Of a stretch of 16,115 bases of DNA, positions 6,671 to 14,167 are shown piece by piece; the stretch's first letter is position 1, and every line of letters starts with the position of its first letter. The notes beneath the pieces were generated by a model. It did not search any database. It was not told the DNA's origin and worked only from the letters and a program-made list of their open reading frames with translations. A program made the position numbers and the translations under genes. The stretch is from positions 1 through 16,115 of the forward strand of contig CAYRWY010000093.1 in the NCBI GenBank assembly GCA_964427955.1. Direction: 5' to 3'. The DNA is from JACRBK01 sp964427955. GTDB taxonomy: Bacteria > Chloroflexota > Anaerolineae > Aggregatilineales > Aggregatilineaceae.

Positions 6671-6907
6671 ATGCTAGACCTTCACGAATACGAGCTGCAA
6701 AAGCTGCGCCGCGACGACATCCGGCGCGCCAGTGAACATCTCAACCAGATCACCGAAGCTCGCGAGCTTGCCGAGACCCCCGCCCGCCCCCTCTATGCCG
6801 TCGCGCTGGCCCACGTGGGCAAGCTGCTGGTCGAAGTCGGCACCAAGCTGGAGACCCAATACGGCGACCTGGTCGAGAATGGCACGGCACCGAGTACCGC
6901 CGGATAA
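6671..6907 (+). CDS. Small helical protein of unknown function
   Basis: A 78-aa product with no family I recognise. It is charged and almost wholly helix-forming: LHEYELQKLRRDDIRRASEHLNQ at 3-25, a proline break near 37-40, then a second amphipathic stretch about 43-66. There are no membrane segments, signal peptide or cysteines. The ATG at 6671 lies 10 bases after the regulator's stop, with AGGA at 6660-6663 overlapping that stop, so it is very likely co-transcribed and translationally coupled with the regulator. It could be a partner protein of the regulator or an unrelated passenger. Codon use and GC look like its neighbours. It ends 3 bases from the convergent alr stop codon. Confidence 0.75.
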   Translation: MLDLHEYELQKLRRDDIRRASEHLNQITEARELAETPARPLYAVALAHVGKLLVEVGTKLETQYGDLVENGTAPSTAG

Positions 6908-6910
6908 CCC

Positions 6911-8047
6911 CTACCCGCCCACGTAATAGCGCGTGGCACGCGGCAGCAGCGACGTGGTCACCTCATAATTGATCGTCTGCGCCCAACGTGCCACCTCCTC
7001 GGCGGGGATACACTGATCCCCCTGCCGACCGATCAGCACCACCGGCGCGCCGACCTCCACCGGGCCAACGGCGGAGATATCGACCACGAACTGGTCCATG
7101 CACACCCGTCCGAGGATCGGCGCGCGCTGGCCGTTGATCAGGACCGCGCCGCGATTCGACATCAGCCGGTGGTACCCATCGCCATAGCCTACCGGAATCA
7201 AGGCAACCGGCATGGCGTGCGGAGTCACGAAGGTACGCCCGTAGCTGATGCTCGACCCGGCGGGCAGCGTCCGCACGCGTGCCACCTGGCTGTAGAGCGT
7301 CAGGGCCGGTTTCAACGGGATGGTCAGCTTCACGTCGTCCGAAGGCGGCAGGCCGTAGAGCGAAATGCCCACCCGGACCGCATCCAGGTGCGTCGCGGGC
7401 AGTTCCAGCGTCGCGGCGCTGTTGGCGATGTGGCGCAGCGGGATCGTGTGCCCCGCCGCCTGCAATGACTCCAGGACGGACTGGAACACGCGAAACTGCT
7501 GCCAGGTGTAGCTCTTGTCCGCCGCGTCGGCAGTCGAAAAGTGGCTGAACAGTCCCTCGACCTTCAGCCCAGGCAGCGCCGCCAACCGCTCCACGAACGG
7601 GACGACCTCGTCCGGCAGCAGGCCCAAACGACCCATCCCCGTATCGACCTTGACGTGCACAGGGGCCGTCCGGCCCAGTGCCGCGGCACGAGTGGACACC
7701 AGCTCGGCCACAGTCAGTTCCGTTACCGTCAGCGTCAGATCGTGCTCCACCCCGGTTTCGACCTCGCCCGGCGGGGTATAGCCCAGGATGTGGATCGGAG
7801 CCGTCAGGCCCGCCGCGCGCAGTTGCACGCCTTCGCTCACGCGCGCTACCGCCAAGCGCGTCGCGCCGTGCCGCAGCGCCGTTCGAGCGACCTCCACGGC
7901 ACCGTGGCCGTACGCGTTGGCCTTGACCACCGCCGTCAGGGCAACCGAGGGGCCGACGTGCTGCTTGAAAGCGCGGGTGTTATGCGCGATGGCATCTAAA
8001 TCCACTTCGACATAGGTGACCGGTTTACGATAGTTGGTATCGTCCAT
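6911..8047 (-). CDS. alr: Alanine racemase
   Basis: A PLP enzyme interconverting L- and D-alanine, supplying D-Ala for peptidoglycan. The 378-aa protein has the N-terminal TIM-barrel motif VVKANAYGHG with the PLP lysine K42, HVKVDTGMGRLG (131-142), and the second catalytic base Y269 in SISYGRT. It also has VGYGDGYHR, the MSNRG block and VCMDQFVVDIS of the C-terminal beta domain. Length is typical. The ATG at 8047-8045 is preceded by a modest GGATTCGAGAG on the coding strand. Transcription is divergent from the ABC transporter operon and convergent with the regulator cluster, with 3 bases between opposing stop codons and no terminator visible between them. Confidence 0.95.
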   Translation of the reverse strand: MDDTNYRKPVTYVEVDLDAIAHNTRAFKQHVGPSVALTAVVKANAYGHGAVEVARTALRHGATRLAVARVSEGVQLRAAGLTAPIHILGYTPPGEVETGVEHDLTLTVTELTVAELVSTRAAALGRTAPVHVKVDTGMGRLGLLPDEVVPFVERLAALPGLKVEGLFSHFSTADAADKSYTWQQFRVFQSVLESLQAAGHTIPLRHIANSAATLELPATHLDAVRVGISLYGLPPSDDVKLTIPLKPALTLYSQVARVRTLPAGSSISYGRTFVTPHAMPVALIPVGYGDGYHRLMSNRGAVLINGQRAPILGRVCMDQFVVDISAVGPVEVGAPVVLIGRQGDQCIPAEEVARWAQTINYEVTTSLLPRATRYYVGG

Positions 8048-8114
8048 CTCTCGAATCCAGTTTTAGGGTAGTTTGCATAAAAACAGAATGTAATGTTACC
8101 AGTATACTCGAAGC

Positions 8115-8144
8115 TTGTGGTGAGTTTTGCTTTGGGAATAAAAT
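8115..8144 (+). promoter_or_regulatory. Possible promoter for the liv-type operon
   Basis: TTGTGG (8115-8120), 18 bases, TAAAAT (8139-8144) in the divergent alr/transporter region. The -10 is good but the -35 is weak. A self-complementary AGTATACT at 8101-8108 gives a -10-like hexamer on both strands, but I find no convincing -35 partner for it in either direction, so the alr promoter remains unassigned. Confidence 0.35.
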
Positions 8145-8160
8145 ACAAAAACCAGGGCTG

Positions 8161-8200
8161 GCCCGTGCCCTCGCATTTTGCTATCACGGGCAAGGAGGTG
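8161..8200 (+). promoter_or_regulatory. Structured 5' leader with orphan Shine-Dalgarno
   Basis: GCCCGTG (8161-8167) pairs perfectly with CACGGGC (8185-8191) around a 17-base loop. An ideal ribosome site AAGGAGGT (8192-8199) follows immediately, but no ATG, GTG or TTG lies at a normal distance and the next real gene starts at 8269. Loop bases CCTC (8169-8172) could pair with GAGG (8195-8198) to form an H-type pseudoknot. There is no T-run, so it is not an intrinsic terminator. A regulatory RNA role is inference. Confidence 0.4.
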
Positions 8201-8268
8201 GTACTGGCGAAGACGCGTGGAATTACTGCTCGTTCGACCGATGAGGTTTATGTATGGAGGCGAAAAAG

Positions 8269-9459
8269 ATGTCTAAGCGTTTGATCACTATCGCTCTGAC
8301 GCTGGCGGTGATGGTGGCTGCCATTGGTCCTCTATCGTCAGTCGTGGCCCAGGACGACTGCAATTTTGTGGACGAGACTATTCCGATTGGCGTGATTGGC
8401 CCCCTGACCGGCGATATTCCGAAGGTCGGGCAAAGCACGGTCGAAGCTGCCGAAATGGCGGTCGAAGAGATCAACGCCGCGTGCGGTATCCAGATCGACG
8501 GTGATAATTACAAGGTCGAAATCATCGTCGAAGATGACGAGTCCAAAGCCGAGTCGGCGGTGGCCGTGGCCACGCGCCTGATCGAAGATGAAGAAGTCGT
8601 CGCCATCATTGGGCCACAGGCCAGCAAGCAAGCCGTGCCCGCCGGTCAGGTCGCCAACGACCGCGAAACCCCGATGATCAGCCCGTGGTCCACCAACCCG
8701 GCTACCACCCTGGATCGCCCCTGGGTCTTCCGTGCCGCCTTCCTCGATCCGTTCCAGGGCCGTGTCATGGCCAATTTTGTCGCCAGCAAGTTCGGAGCCA
8801 AGTCGGCGGCAGTCCTCTACGATGTGGCCAGCGACTATCCCAAGGGCCTGGCGGAGAACTTCCGCGATGCCGCCCAGGAAAGCGGCGTGGAAATTGTGGG
8901 GTTCGAGAGCTTTACCACCGGCGACACCGACTTCAGCTCGCAGTTGACCAACATCATCGCGGCCAAGCCCGACGTGCTCTTCGTGCCGCAGTATTACAAC
9001 GAAGTCCCGCTGATCGTCCAGCAGGCGCGCGAACTGGGCTACGAAGGTTACATCGTCGGCAGCGATAGCTGGGGCACCCCCGATTTGCTCAACCTGTGCG
9101 GCGAGGCGTGCAACGGCCTGTATTTCAGCACGCACTATGCGGCGGACATCGCCACCGAAGTCGGCCAGAAATTCATCACGGCCTACGAGGAAGAGTACGG
9201 CGCCAAACCTGACGACGTGGCCGCGCTGACCTATGACGCGTTCAACCTGCTGTTCAAGGCCATCAGCGATGCGCAGTCGTTCGACCGGGCCGACATTCGT
9301 GATGCGCTGGCCGGAATCGACATGTACGAAGGCGTGACGGGCGTCATGAGCTTCGACGAGCAGGGCGATCCGATCAAGTGCGCGGTGATCATCGAGATCA
9401 AGGACGGGGCCTTCACCTATTACGACTCGGCTTGCCCCGCAGGTTTCCCGCCTCAATAG
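8269..9459 (+). CDS. Branched-chain amino-acid-type ABC transporter substrate-binding protein
   Basis: The extracytoplasmic receptor (type 1 periplasmic-binding fold, LivJ/LivK family) that captures the substrate for the importer encoded downstream. Residues 1-27 form a signal peptide: basic SKR, hydrophobic ITIALTLAVMVAAIG, and a likely cleavage after VVA before QDD. The mature part opens with the family hallmark IPIGVIGPLTGD and contains VAIIGPQAS (ligand-binding first lobe), ISPWSTNPATT and ALTYDAFNLLFKAI. There is no lipobox cysteine at the cleavage site. I prefer the ATG at 8269, with GGAGG at 8256-8260 eight bases upstream. An in-frame ATG at 8254 with GAGG at 8243-8246 would add five residues. 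Substrates of this family range from Leu/Ile/Val to amides and urea, so specificity cannot be fixed. Confidence 0.92.
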   Translation: MSKRLITIALTLAVMVAAIGPLSSVVAQDDCNFVDETIPIGVIGPLTGDIPKVGQSTVEAAEMAVEEINAACGIQIDGDNYKVEIIVEDDESKAESAVAVATRLIEDEEVVAIIGPQASKQAVPAGQVANDRETPMISPWSTNPATTLDRPWVFRAAFLDPFQGRVMANFVASKFGAKSAAVLYDVASDYPKGLAENFRDAAQESGVEIVGFESFTTGDTDFSSQLTNIIAAKPDVLFVPQYYNEVPLIVQQARELGYEGYIVGSDSWGTPDLLNLCGEACNGLYFSTHYAADIATEVGQKFITAYEEEYGAKPDDVAALTYDAFNLLFKAISDAQSFDRADIRDALAGIDMYEGVTGVMSFDEQGDPIKCAVIIEIKDGAFTYYDSACPAGFPPQ

Positions 9460-9483
9460 ACGCCAGTCCTTTACGACTGCTGC

Positions 9484-9516
9484 CGGGGACCGTTGACCTA
9501 GGGGAGACGGTCCCCG
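9484..9516 (+). other. Intercistronic stem-loop between binding-protein gene and livH
   Basis: CGGGGACCGT (9484-9493) and ACGGTCCCCG (9507-9516) form a perfect 10-bp stem with a 13-base loop in the 83-base gap. No T-run follows. Such hairpins after a binding-protein gene commonly protect its mRNA from 3' decay or partly stop transcription, so that receptor outnumbers permease. That role here is inferred. Confidence 0.7.
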
Positions 9517-9542
9517 CTATCTAGATAAACCGGAGAATTTGG

Positions 9543-10466
9543 ATGATCCCGGGTACTCTTCAGAGTGAACTGACTTTTTTTGTCCAGCAATTCTTTAACG
9601 CTCTTCAACTGGGCAGCTTGTATGCCCTGGTGGCGCTGGGCTATTCGATGGTGTACGGCGTGCTGCTGCTGATCAACTTTGCGCACGGCGACATCTTCAT
9701 GGTCGGGGCGTTTCTGGGCGTCTTCGGCTCGGTGGTGCTCGGCCTGCCGTTTCTACCATCGCTCATTTTGTCGATGGTCTTCACGGGGCTGATGGGTGTT
9801 TCCATCGAACGCGTCGCCTACAAACCGCTGCGCCAGGCCTCGCGGCTGTCGGTCGTCATCACCGCCCTCAGCGTCGGGCTGCTGCTCGAAAACGGGATGC
9901 TGGCGCTGACCGGCGCCGACCCCCGCCAATATCCTGGCGATTTCGTCACCAAGACCACGCACGACTTCGGCGGGGTCAAGATCAGCGACATCAAAATCCT
10001 GATCATCATCATGGCCTTCGCGCTGTTCCTGGGACTGTATTTGATCGTGCAGCGGACCAAGTGGGGCATGGCGATGCGCGCCATCTCCTATGACCGGTTC
10101 GCCGTCCCGCTCATGGGCGTTTCGCAGGACCAGATCGTCTCACTCACCTTCTTTTTGGGAACCAGCCTGGCCGCCGCAGGAGGCATCCTGTGGGGCGTCG
10201 CTTATACCTCGCTGAGTCCCTACATGGGAATGCGCGTCGGCTGGAAATGCTTTACCGCGGCGGTCATCGGCGGGATCGGCGACATTCGCGGCGCGATGCT
10301 GGGAGGACTGCTCCTGGGATTCGTCGAGATTTTCGTGCCGGCCTATGGTGACACGTTTGGAATTTCGTCCACCTGGCGCGACCCGGTGGCTTTCACGCTC
10401 CTGCTGATGATCCTGGTCGTCAAACCGACCGGTCTCTTCGGCGTGGCCCGCCGCCAGAAAGTATAG
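9543..10466 (+). CDS. livH: ABC transporter permease, LivH family
   Basis: One of two membrane subunits of the importer. The 307-aa protein has the family N-terminal signature LGSLYALVALGYSMVYG (23-39) followed by INFAHGDIFMVGAF (44-57). About eight hydrophobic segments can be seen. The cytoplasmic coupling (EAA-like) loop GMAMRAISYDRFAVPLMGVS (175-194) would contact the ATPase subunits. It ends in the usual KPTGLFG. The ATG at 9543 has GGAGA at 9532-9536. The stop is 9 bases before the livM start. Confidence 0.93.
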   Translation: MIPGTLQSELTFFVQQFFNALQLGSLYALVALGYSMVYGVLLLINFAHGDIFMVGAFLGVFGSVVLGLPFLPSLILSMVFTGLMGVSIERVAYKPLRQASRLSVVITALSVGLLLENGMLALTGADPRQYPGDFVTKTTHDFGGVKISDIKILIIIMAFALFLGLYLIVQRTKWGMAMRAISYDRFAVPLMGVSQDQIVSLTFFLGTSLAAAGGILWGVAYTSLSPYMGMRVGWKCFTAAVIGGIGDIRGAMLGGLLLGFVEIFVPAYGDTFGISSTWRDPVAFTLLLMILVVKPTGLFGVARRQKV

Positions 10467-10475
10467 AGGCGCGCC

Positions 10476-12584
10476 GTGAAACCTCAATCTTCCCTACATT
10501 TTTCACTGGCGGACCTGCTGGCCCTGGCGTGCGCCGTGGTCATACTGGCGGCCTTCTTTCTGATGCCCTGGTACCAACTCGACCAGGGCGGCACCGTCAC
10601 GGGCCGACGTCTGGCCGCTGATACCGGCGACGATCTCGATCTGCCGGTCCGGATTTCGCACATGTTCATCCTGGTGATCCCGATTGCCGCTGGCGCCGCC
10701 GGAATCGCCGCCGCCGCCGGACTGGTGAAACGTCAGCCGAGCAGTCACCTGATCACCTTGATCCTGTTGGCCGGGCTGATCGTCATCGGCTACTACTACG
10801 CCGCGTTCTTCTATGAAAGTTACGAAGAAGACCTCGACGCCCTCCAGTACGTCAAAGACGGCTTCTACGTCGTCCTGGCTGCGGCGCTCGGCCTGATCGT
10901 GCAGTTCGCGCTGCCTCGTCCAGCGGGGCGGCTCAAGATCAGTGTCACGAAGCTGGAGCGTCCGCCCGCGATCACGGTGCAGAACTGGTGGGGATGGCCC
11001 TGGGCGGCGATCCGCATCCTGCTGGGCTGGCTGCGCGCCGGGATCGGCTGGGTCTACGTCCAACTCACCCGCTTGATGAGGGGCACACCGCTGCTGGCTT
11101 ACCTGATCGGCCTGTGGGCGGCGGCAGACCTCGAATACCGGGAGGGGCCGACCTTTGCCAAGCTGCTGGGCTTCCGCAAAGAACTGAGCCTGTTCGGCGT
11201 CTCCGATGTCCTGAAGCCGTTTTCGGATCTCGACTTCTCCGGCATTCTGGCGCCGTTCTTCCCTGCCCCCTCCGATAAGTATCCCCATCCCTTGAATTCG
11301 TCCTGGGATGCCATCCACCAGTTGGCGAAGGACTTTATCAGCGCCTTCAGTTCGCACGGCGCGCGCAACCCGGGCTTTTTCAAGCAGTTGTTCGACGTGC
11401 TGCAATACGACATCGCGATCTTCGTGATCCCGATTCTGGTGATCGCCCTCCTGTTCCGCCATCCCACCAACCGGCTGCTGCTGTGGTTGAAGAAGCCCAC
11501 CCTGCCGCAGTTTCTGACGAAGTCCGGCGCGGACACCCAGAAAAGAGCACGCCTGCCGGGCATGGTTACCGGACTCCTGTCCCCGGTCGCCCTGCTGCTC
11601 CAGATTGTGATGCTCTATCTCGCCATTTCGCGCTGGACGGATCTGAGCGATTACCGCGAACTGATCGTCGTCTACATGTGCGTCAACATCATGCTGTCCG
11701 TCAGCCTCAACCTCGTCAACGGCTATATGGGCGAGTTTTCGGTTGGGCACGCGGGCTTCATGGCCGTCGGCGCTTACGTCTCGGCAGTGCTCACCATGTG
11801 GGCCTTTACCAACAGCAAAGAATTCGGCAGCGCCGCGCTCACCTCTCACCCCGCCCTGCTCTTTCACGCCATCGGCTTTCTGATCGCGCTGATGGCCGGA
11901 GGCGCCGCGGCAGCCCTGGCCGGACTGCTGGTCGCCTTCCCATCGTTCAAGACCCGCGGCGACTATCTCGCGATCATCACCCTGGCCGTCAACTTCATCG
12001 TGACGGGCGTGATCAACAATATGGAATTCATCGGCGGGCCGCGCGGCTTGAACGGCGTCCCGATCTGGACCAACCTGCCGTGGGTCTTCGTGATGACCGT
12101 GCTCTCCGTGCTCGCCATCTACAACCTGGTGAACTCGACCTTCGGCAAGGGCATCATCGCCATCCGCGAAGACGAGATCGCCTCTGAACTGATGGGGGTC
12201 AATACCCGGCGCGTCAAAGTCGTCGCCTTCCTGGTCTCGTCGTTCATCGCGGGCGTGTCGGGCGGGCTGATGGTGCACGTGCTGGCCTATGCCAACCCTG
12301 GCATGTTCGGCATCCTCAAATCGACTGAGGCCCTGGTGATGGTCTACCTGGGCGGGATGGGCAGCATTACCGGCTCCATTGTCGCCGCCGTGCTGTTCAC
12401 GCTCTTGATCGAAGCTTTCCGCCCGTTGGAAGTACTGAAATGGGTAGTGATCCCGTTGATCCTGATCTTCCTGATGCTGCACCGTCCGCAGGGGTTATTC
12501 GGCTTCAGAGAGATCAACCTGAACCTGGGCGGAAACCAGGAAGCGCCGCGCGAGGAGGTGAACGATGGCCCTGCTGGAGATTAA
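10476..12584 (+). CDS. livM: ABC transporter permease, LivM family, with large N-terminal extension
   Basis: The second membrane subunit. The C-terminal part (about 370-680) is a complete LivM: SLNLVNGYMGEFSVGHAGFM (410-429), FKTRGDYLAIITLA (491-504), the coupling loop KGIIAIREDEIASELMGV (558-575), YLGGMGSITGS (624-634) and HRPQGLFG (669-676). At 702 aa it is about twice the normal length (about 300-420). Residues 1-370 are additional: likely membrane helices at about 13-32, 62-84, 92-113 and 129-147, a tryptophan-rich amphipathic stretch (170-215), a soluble-looking part (220-305) and one more helix (311-328) leading into the permease. The start is GTG at 10476 with GAGG at 10466-10469. There is no stop or frameshift between the parts, so this is a genuine fusion or expansion. 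The role of the extension is unknown. Confidence 0.9.
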   Translation: MKPQSSLHFSLADLLALACAVVILAAFFLMPWYQLDQGGTVTGRRLAADTGDDLDLPVRISHMFILVIPIAAGAAGIAAAAGLVKRQPSSHLITLILLAGLIVIGYYYAAFFYESYEEDLDALQYVKDGFYVVLAAALGLIVQFALPRPAGRLKISVTKLERPPAITVQNWWGWPWAAIRILLGWLRAGIGWVYVQLTRLMRGTPLLAYLIGLWAAADLEYREGPTFAKLLGFRKELSLFGVSDVLKPFSDLDFSGILAPFFPAPSDKYPHPLNSSWDAIHQLAKDFISAFSSHGARNPGFFKQLFDVLQYDIAIFVIPILVIALLFRHPTNRLLLWLKKPTLPQFLTKSGADTQKRARLPGMVTGLLSPVALLLQIVMLYLAISRWTDLSDYRELIVVYMCVNIMLSVSLNLVNGYMGEFSVGHAGFMAVGAYVSAVLTMWAFTNSKEFGSAALTSHPALLFHAIGFLIALMAGGAAAALAGLLVAFPSFKTRGDYLAIITLAVNFIVTGVINNMEFIGGPRGLNGVPIWTNLPWVFVMTVLSVLAIYNLVNSTFGKGIIAIREDEIASELMGVNTRRVKVVAFLVSSFIAGVSGGLMVHVLAYANPGMFGILKSTEALVMVYLGGMGSITGSIVAAVLFTLLIEAFRPLEVLKWVVIPLILIFLMLHRPQGLFGFREINLNLGGNQEAPREEVNDGPAGD

Positions 12585-13335
12585 GCACGTCTCACACCGC
12601 TTCGGCGGTCTGCTCGCCGTCGATAACTTCAACCTCGAACTCCAAGAAGGCGAGTTGATCGGGCTGATCGGGCCCAACGGCGCCGGAAAAACCACCGTGT
12701 TCAACCTGGTCACAGGGGCCTATCGCGCCAGCGAAGGGCAGATCCTTTTCCAGGGGCGGGAGATGGTGGGGCGCACCGCCCACGAAATCAACAGCATCGG
12801 CATCAGCCGCACGTTCCAGACCATCCGGCTGTGGGGTATGATGACCGTGCTCGACAACGTGCGCGTGGCGCACCATCCGCGCATCACCTACAACCTGGCC
12901 GAATCGCTGCTGCACCTGCCACGTTACCAGCGGCAGGAAAGGGAAATCTACGAGCACTCGATGGAACTGCTGAGTCTGTTCAAGCTGGACAAATACGCCA
13001 ACGAGCCGGTGAAAAACCTGCCCTACGGCCAGCAGCGCCGCGTCGAGATCGTACGCGCGATGGCCTCTCATCCCCGGCTGCTGCTGCTGGACGAACCGGC
13101 GGCAGGCATGAATCCGGGTGAGATCGAGGCGCTGATGGAGTTTATCCACTGGATCCGCGACCAGTTCAGCCTGACGATCTGGCTGATCGAGCACCAGATG
13201 CGGCTGGTGATGAATATCTGCGAACGACTCAAGGTGCTGGATTTTGGCGCGACGATTGCCGAGGGCACGCCCGAGGAGATCCGGAGCAATCCCAAAGTGA
13301 TCGAAGCCTATCTCGGCGAACAGGGGGTGGGCTGA
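12565..13335 (+). CDS. livG: ABC transporter ATP-binding protein, LivG family
   Basis: Cytoplasmic ATPase subunit of the importer. The 256-aa sequence has Walker A GPNGAGKTT (36-44), a Q-loop glutamine in SRTFQTIRLW (81-90), a signature of the LivG kind YGQQRR (154-159, in place of LSGGQ), Walker B LLLLDEP with E177, and the H-loop histidine in IEHQM (H210). The C-terminal SNPKVIEAYLG tail is typical of LivG. The ATG at 12565 has a strong GAGGAGGT (12552-12559) and overlaps the end of livM by 20 bases, so the two are translationally coupled. Confidence 0.95.
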   Translation: MALLEIKHVSHRFGGLLAVDNFNLELQEGELIGLIGPNGAGKTTVFNLVTGAYRASEGQILFQGREMVGRTAHEINSIGISRTFQTIRLWGMMTVLDNVRVAHHPRITYNLAESLLHLPRYQRQEREIYEHSMELLSLFKLDKYANEPVKNLPYGQQRRVEIVRAMASHPRLLLLDEPAAGMNPGEIEALMEFIHWIRDQFSLTIWLIEHQMRLVMNICERLKVLDFGATIAEGTPEEIRSNPKVIEAYLGEQGVG

Positions 13336-14039
13336 TGCTCCTGAGCGCGCGTGACCTCTATATATCCTATGGCAGTATCAAGGCCGTGCACGGCGTCTCC
13401 TTCGACGTAGATGAAGGCGAAATCGTCACGCTGATTGGCGCCAACGGCGCGGGCAAATCGACCATCCTCAATACCATCGCCGGGCTGCACCGGCCCGAAC
13501 AGGGCGAGATCATCTACCGGGATGCTAACCTGGCGAAACTGCTGCCGCACCAGATCGTCAAGCTGGGGCTGGCGCTGGTTCCCGAAGGACGGCGCATTTT
13601 TGGCAACCTGTCCGTCTACGAGAACCTGCGGCTGGCGGGCTTCCAGATCGAACGGCGCGAACTCGATCAGCGCATCGAACGCGTCTACAGCTACTTCCCT
13701 CGCCTCAAAGAACGACGAAGCCAACTGGGCGATACCCTGTCCGGCGGCGAACAGCAGATGTTGGCAGTCGGGCGCGCCCTGGTCACCGGGGGCAAGCTGA
13801 TGCTGCTGGACGAGCCGTCGATGGGCCTGGCCCCGATCCTGGTCCAGCAGATCTTCGAAATCCTACGCGAGATCAACCGCGAGGGGACGACGCTGTTGGT
13901 GGTGGAACAGAACGCCAACATGGCGCTCAAGCTGGCGAACCGGGGCTACGTGCTCGAAACCGGGCGGATCGTCCTGGCGGGTCCCAGCAAGGAACTGGCA
14001 GCCAGCCCGGACGTGCAGAAAGCCTACCTGGGCGGCTAA
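13335..14039 (+). CDS. livF: ABC transporter ATP-binding protein, LivF family
   Basis: The second ATPase, expected to pair with LivG. The 234-aa protein has Walker A GANGAGKST (35-43), the LivF-type LVPEGRRIFGNLSVYENL (81-98), signature LSGGEQQ (135-141), Walker B LMLLDEPSMGLAP (155-167) and an H-loop position occupied by Q in VVEQNAN (189-195), which is normal for LivF. The ATG at 13335 overlaps the livG stop (TGATG) with a G-rich ribosome site at 13323-13330. It is the last gene of the operon, followed by a strong terminator. Confidence 0.95.
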   Translation: MLLSARDLYISYGSIKAVHGVSFDVDEGEIVTLIGANGAGKSTILNTIAGLHRPEQGEIIYRDANLAKLLPHQIVKLGLALVPEGRRIFGNLSVYENLRLAGFQIERRELDQRIERVYSYFPRLKERRSQLGDTLSGGEQQMLAVGRALVTGGKLMLLDEPSMGLAPILVQQIFEILREINREGTTLLVVEQNANMALKLANRGYVLETGRIVLAGPSKELAASPDVQKAYLGG

Positions 14040-14064
14040 CTTTTTTCCGGTCATCTCCGAGCTT

Positions 14065-14101
14065 ACGGGTCTGGCGGTCAGCGCCGGACCCGTTTGTTTT
14101 T
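14065..14101 (+). terminator. Intrinsic terminator of the liv-type operon
   Basis: ACGGGTC-T-GGCG (14065-14076) pairs with CGCC-G-GACCCGT (14082-14093), a 12-bp stem including one T-G wobble, with loop GTCAG and followed by TTGTTTTTATT. It lies 25 bases after the livF stop. Confidence 0.88.
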
Positions 14102-14124
14102 ATTCCGAACATTCACGCTATAAT
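14094..14124 (+). promoter_or_regulatory. Promoter of the GH20-like gene
   Basis: A perfect TATAAT at 14119-14124, 44 bases before the chosen start codon. The best -35 is TTGTTT (14094-14099) at a long 19-base spacing, lying in the T-run of the preceding terminator. The -10 is convincing, the -35 weak, so an activator may help. Confidence 0.6.
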
Positions 14125-14167
14125 AGCCTCCCCGAGATTTGGACTTATTGACCAAGGATATTTGCTC

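Noticed and set aside
8241..8276. 11-codon leader ORF overlapping the binding-protein start
   Set aside because: It has no ribosome site of its own and no run of regulatory codons, and the overlap with the true start is expected by chance.
8093..8284. 63-codon + frame in the alr/transporter intergenic region
   Set aside because: It starts at a rare codon without a ribosome site, crosses the leader hairpin and runs into the binding-protein start. No family resemblance.
10503..12482. 659-codon open frame antisense to livM
   Set aside because: Composition is the usual high-GC mirror of a coding strand (rich in Gln, His, Asp, Arg), with no recognisable domain, and livM on the other strand is certain.
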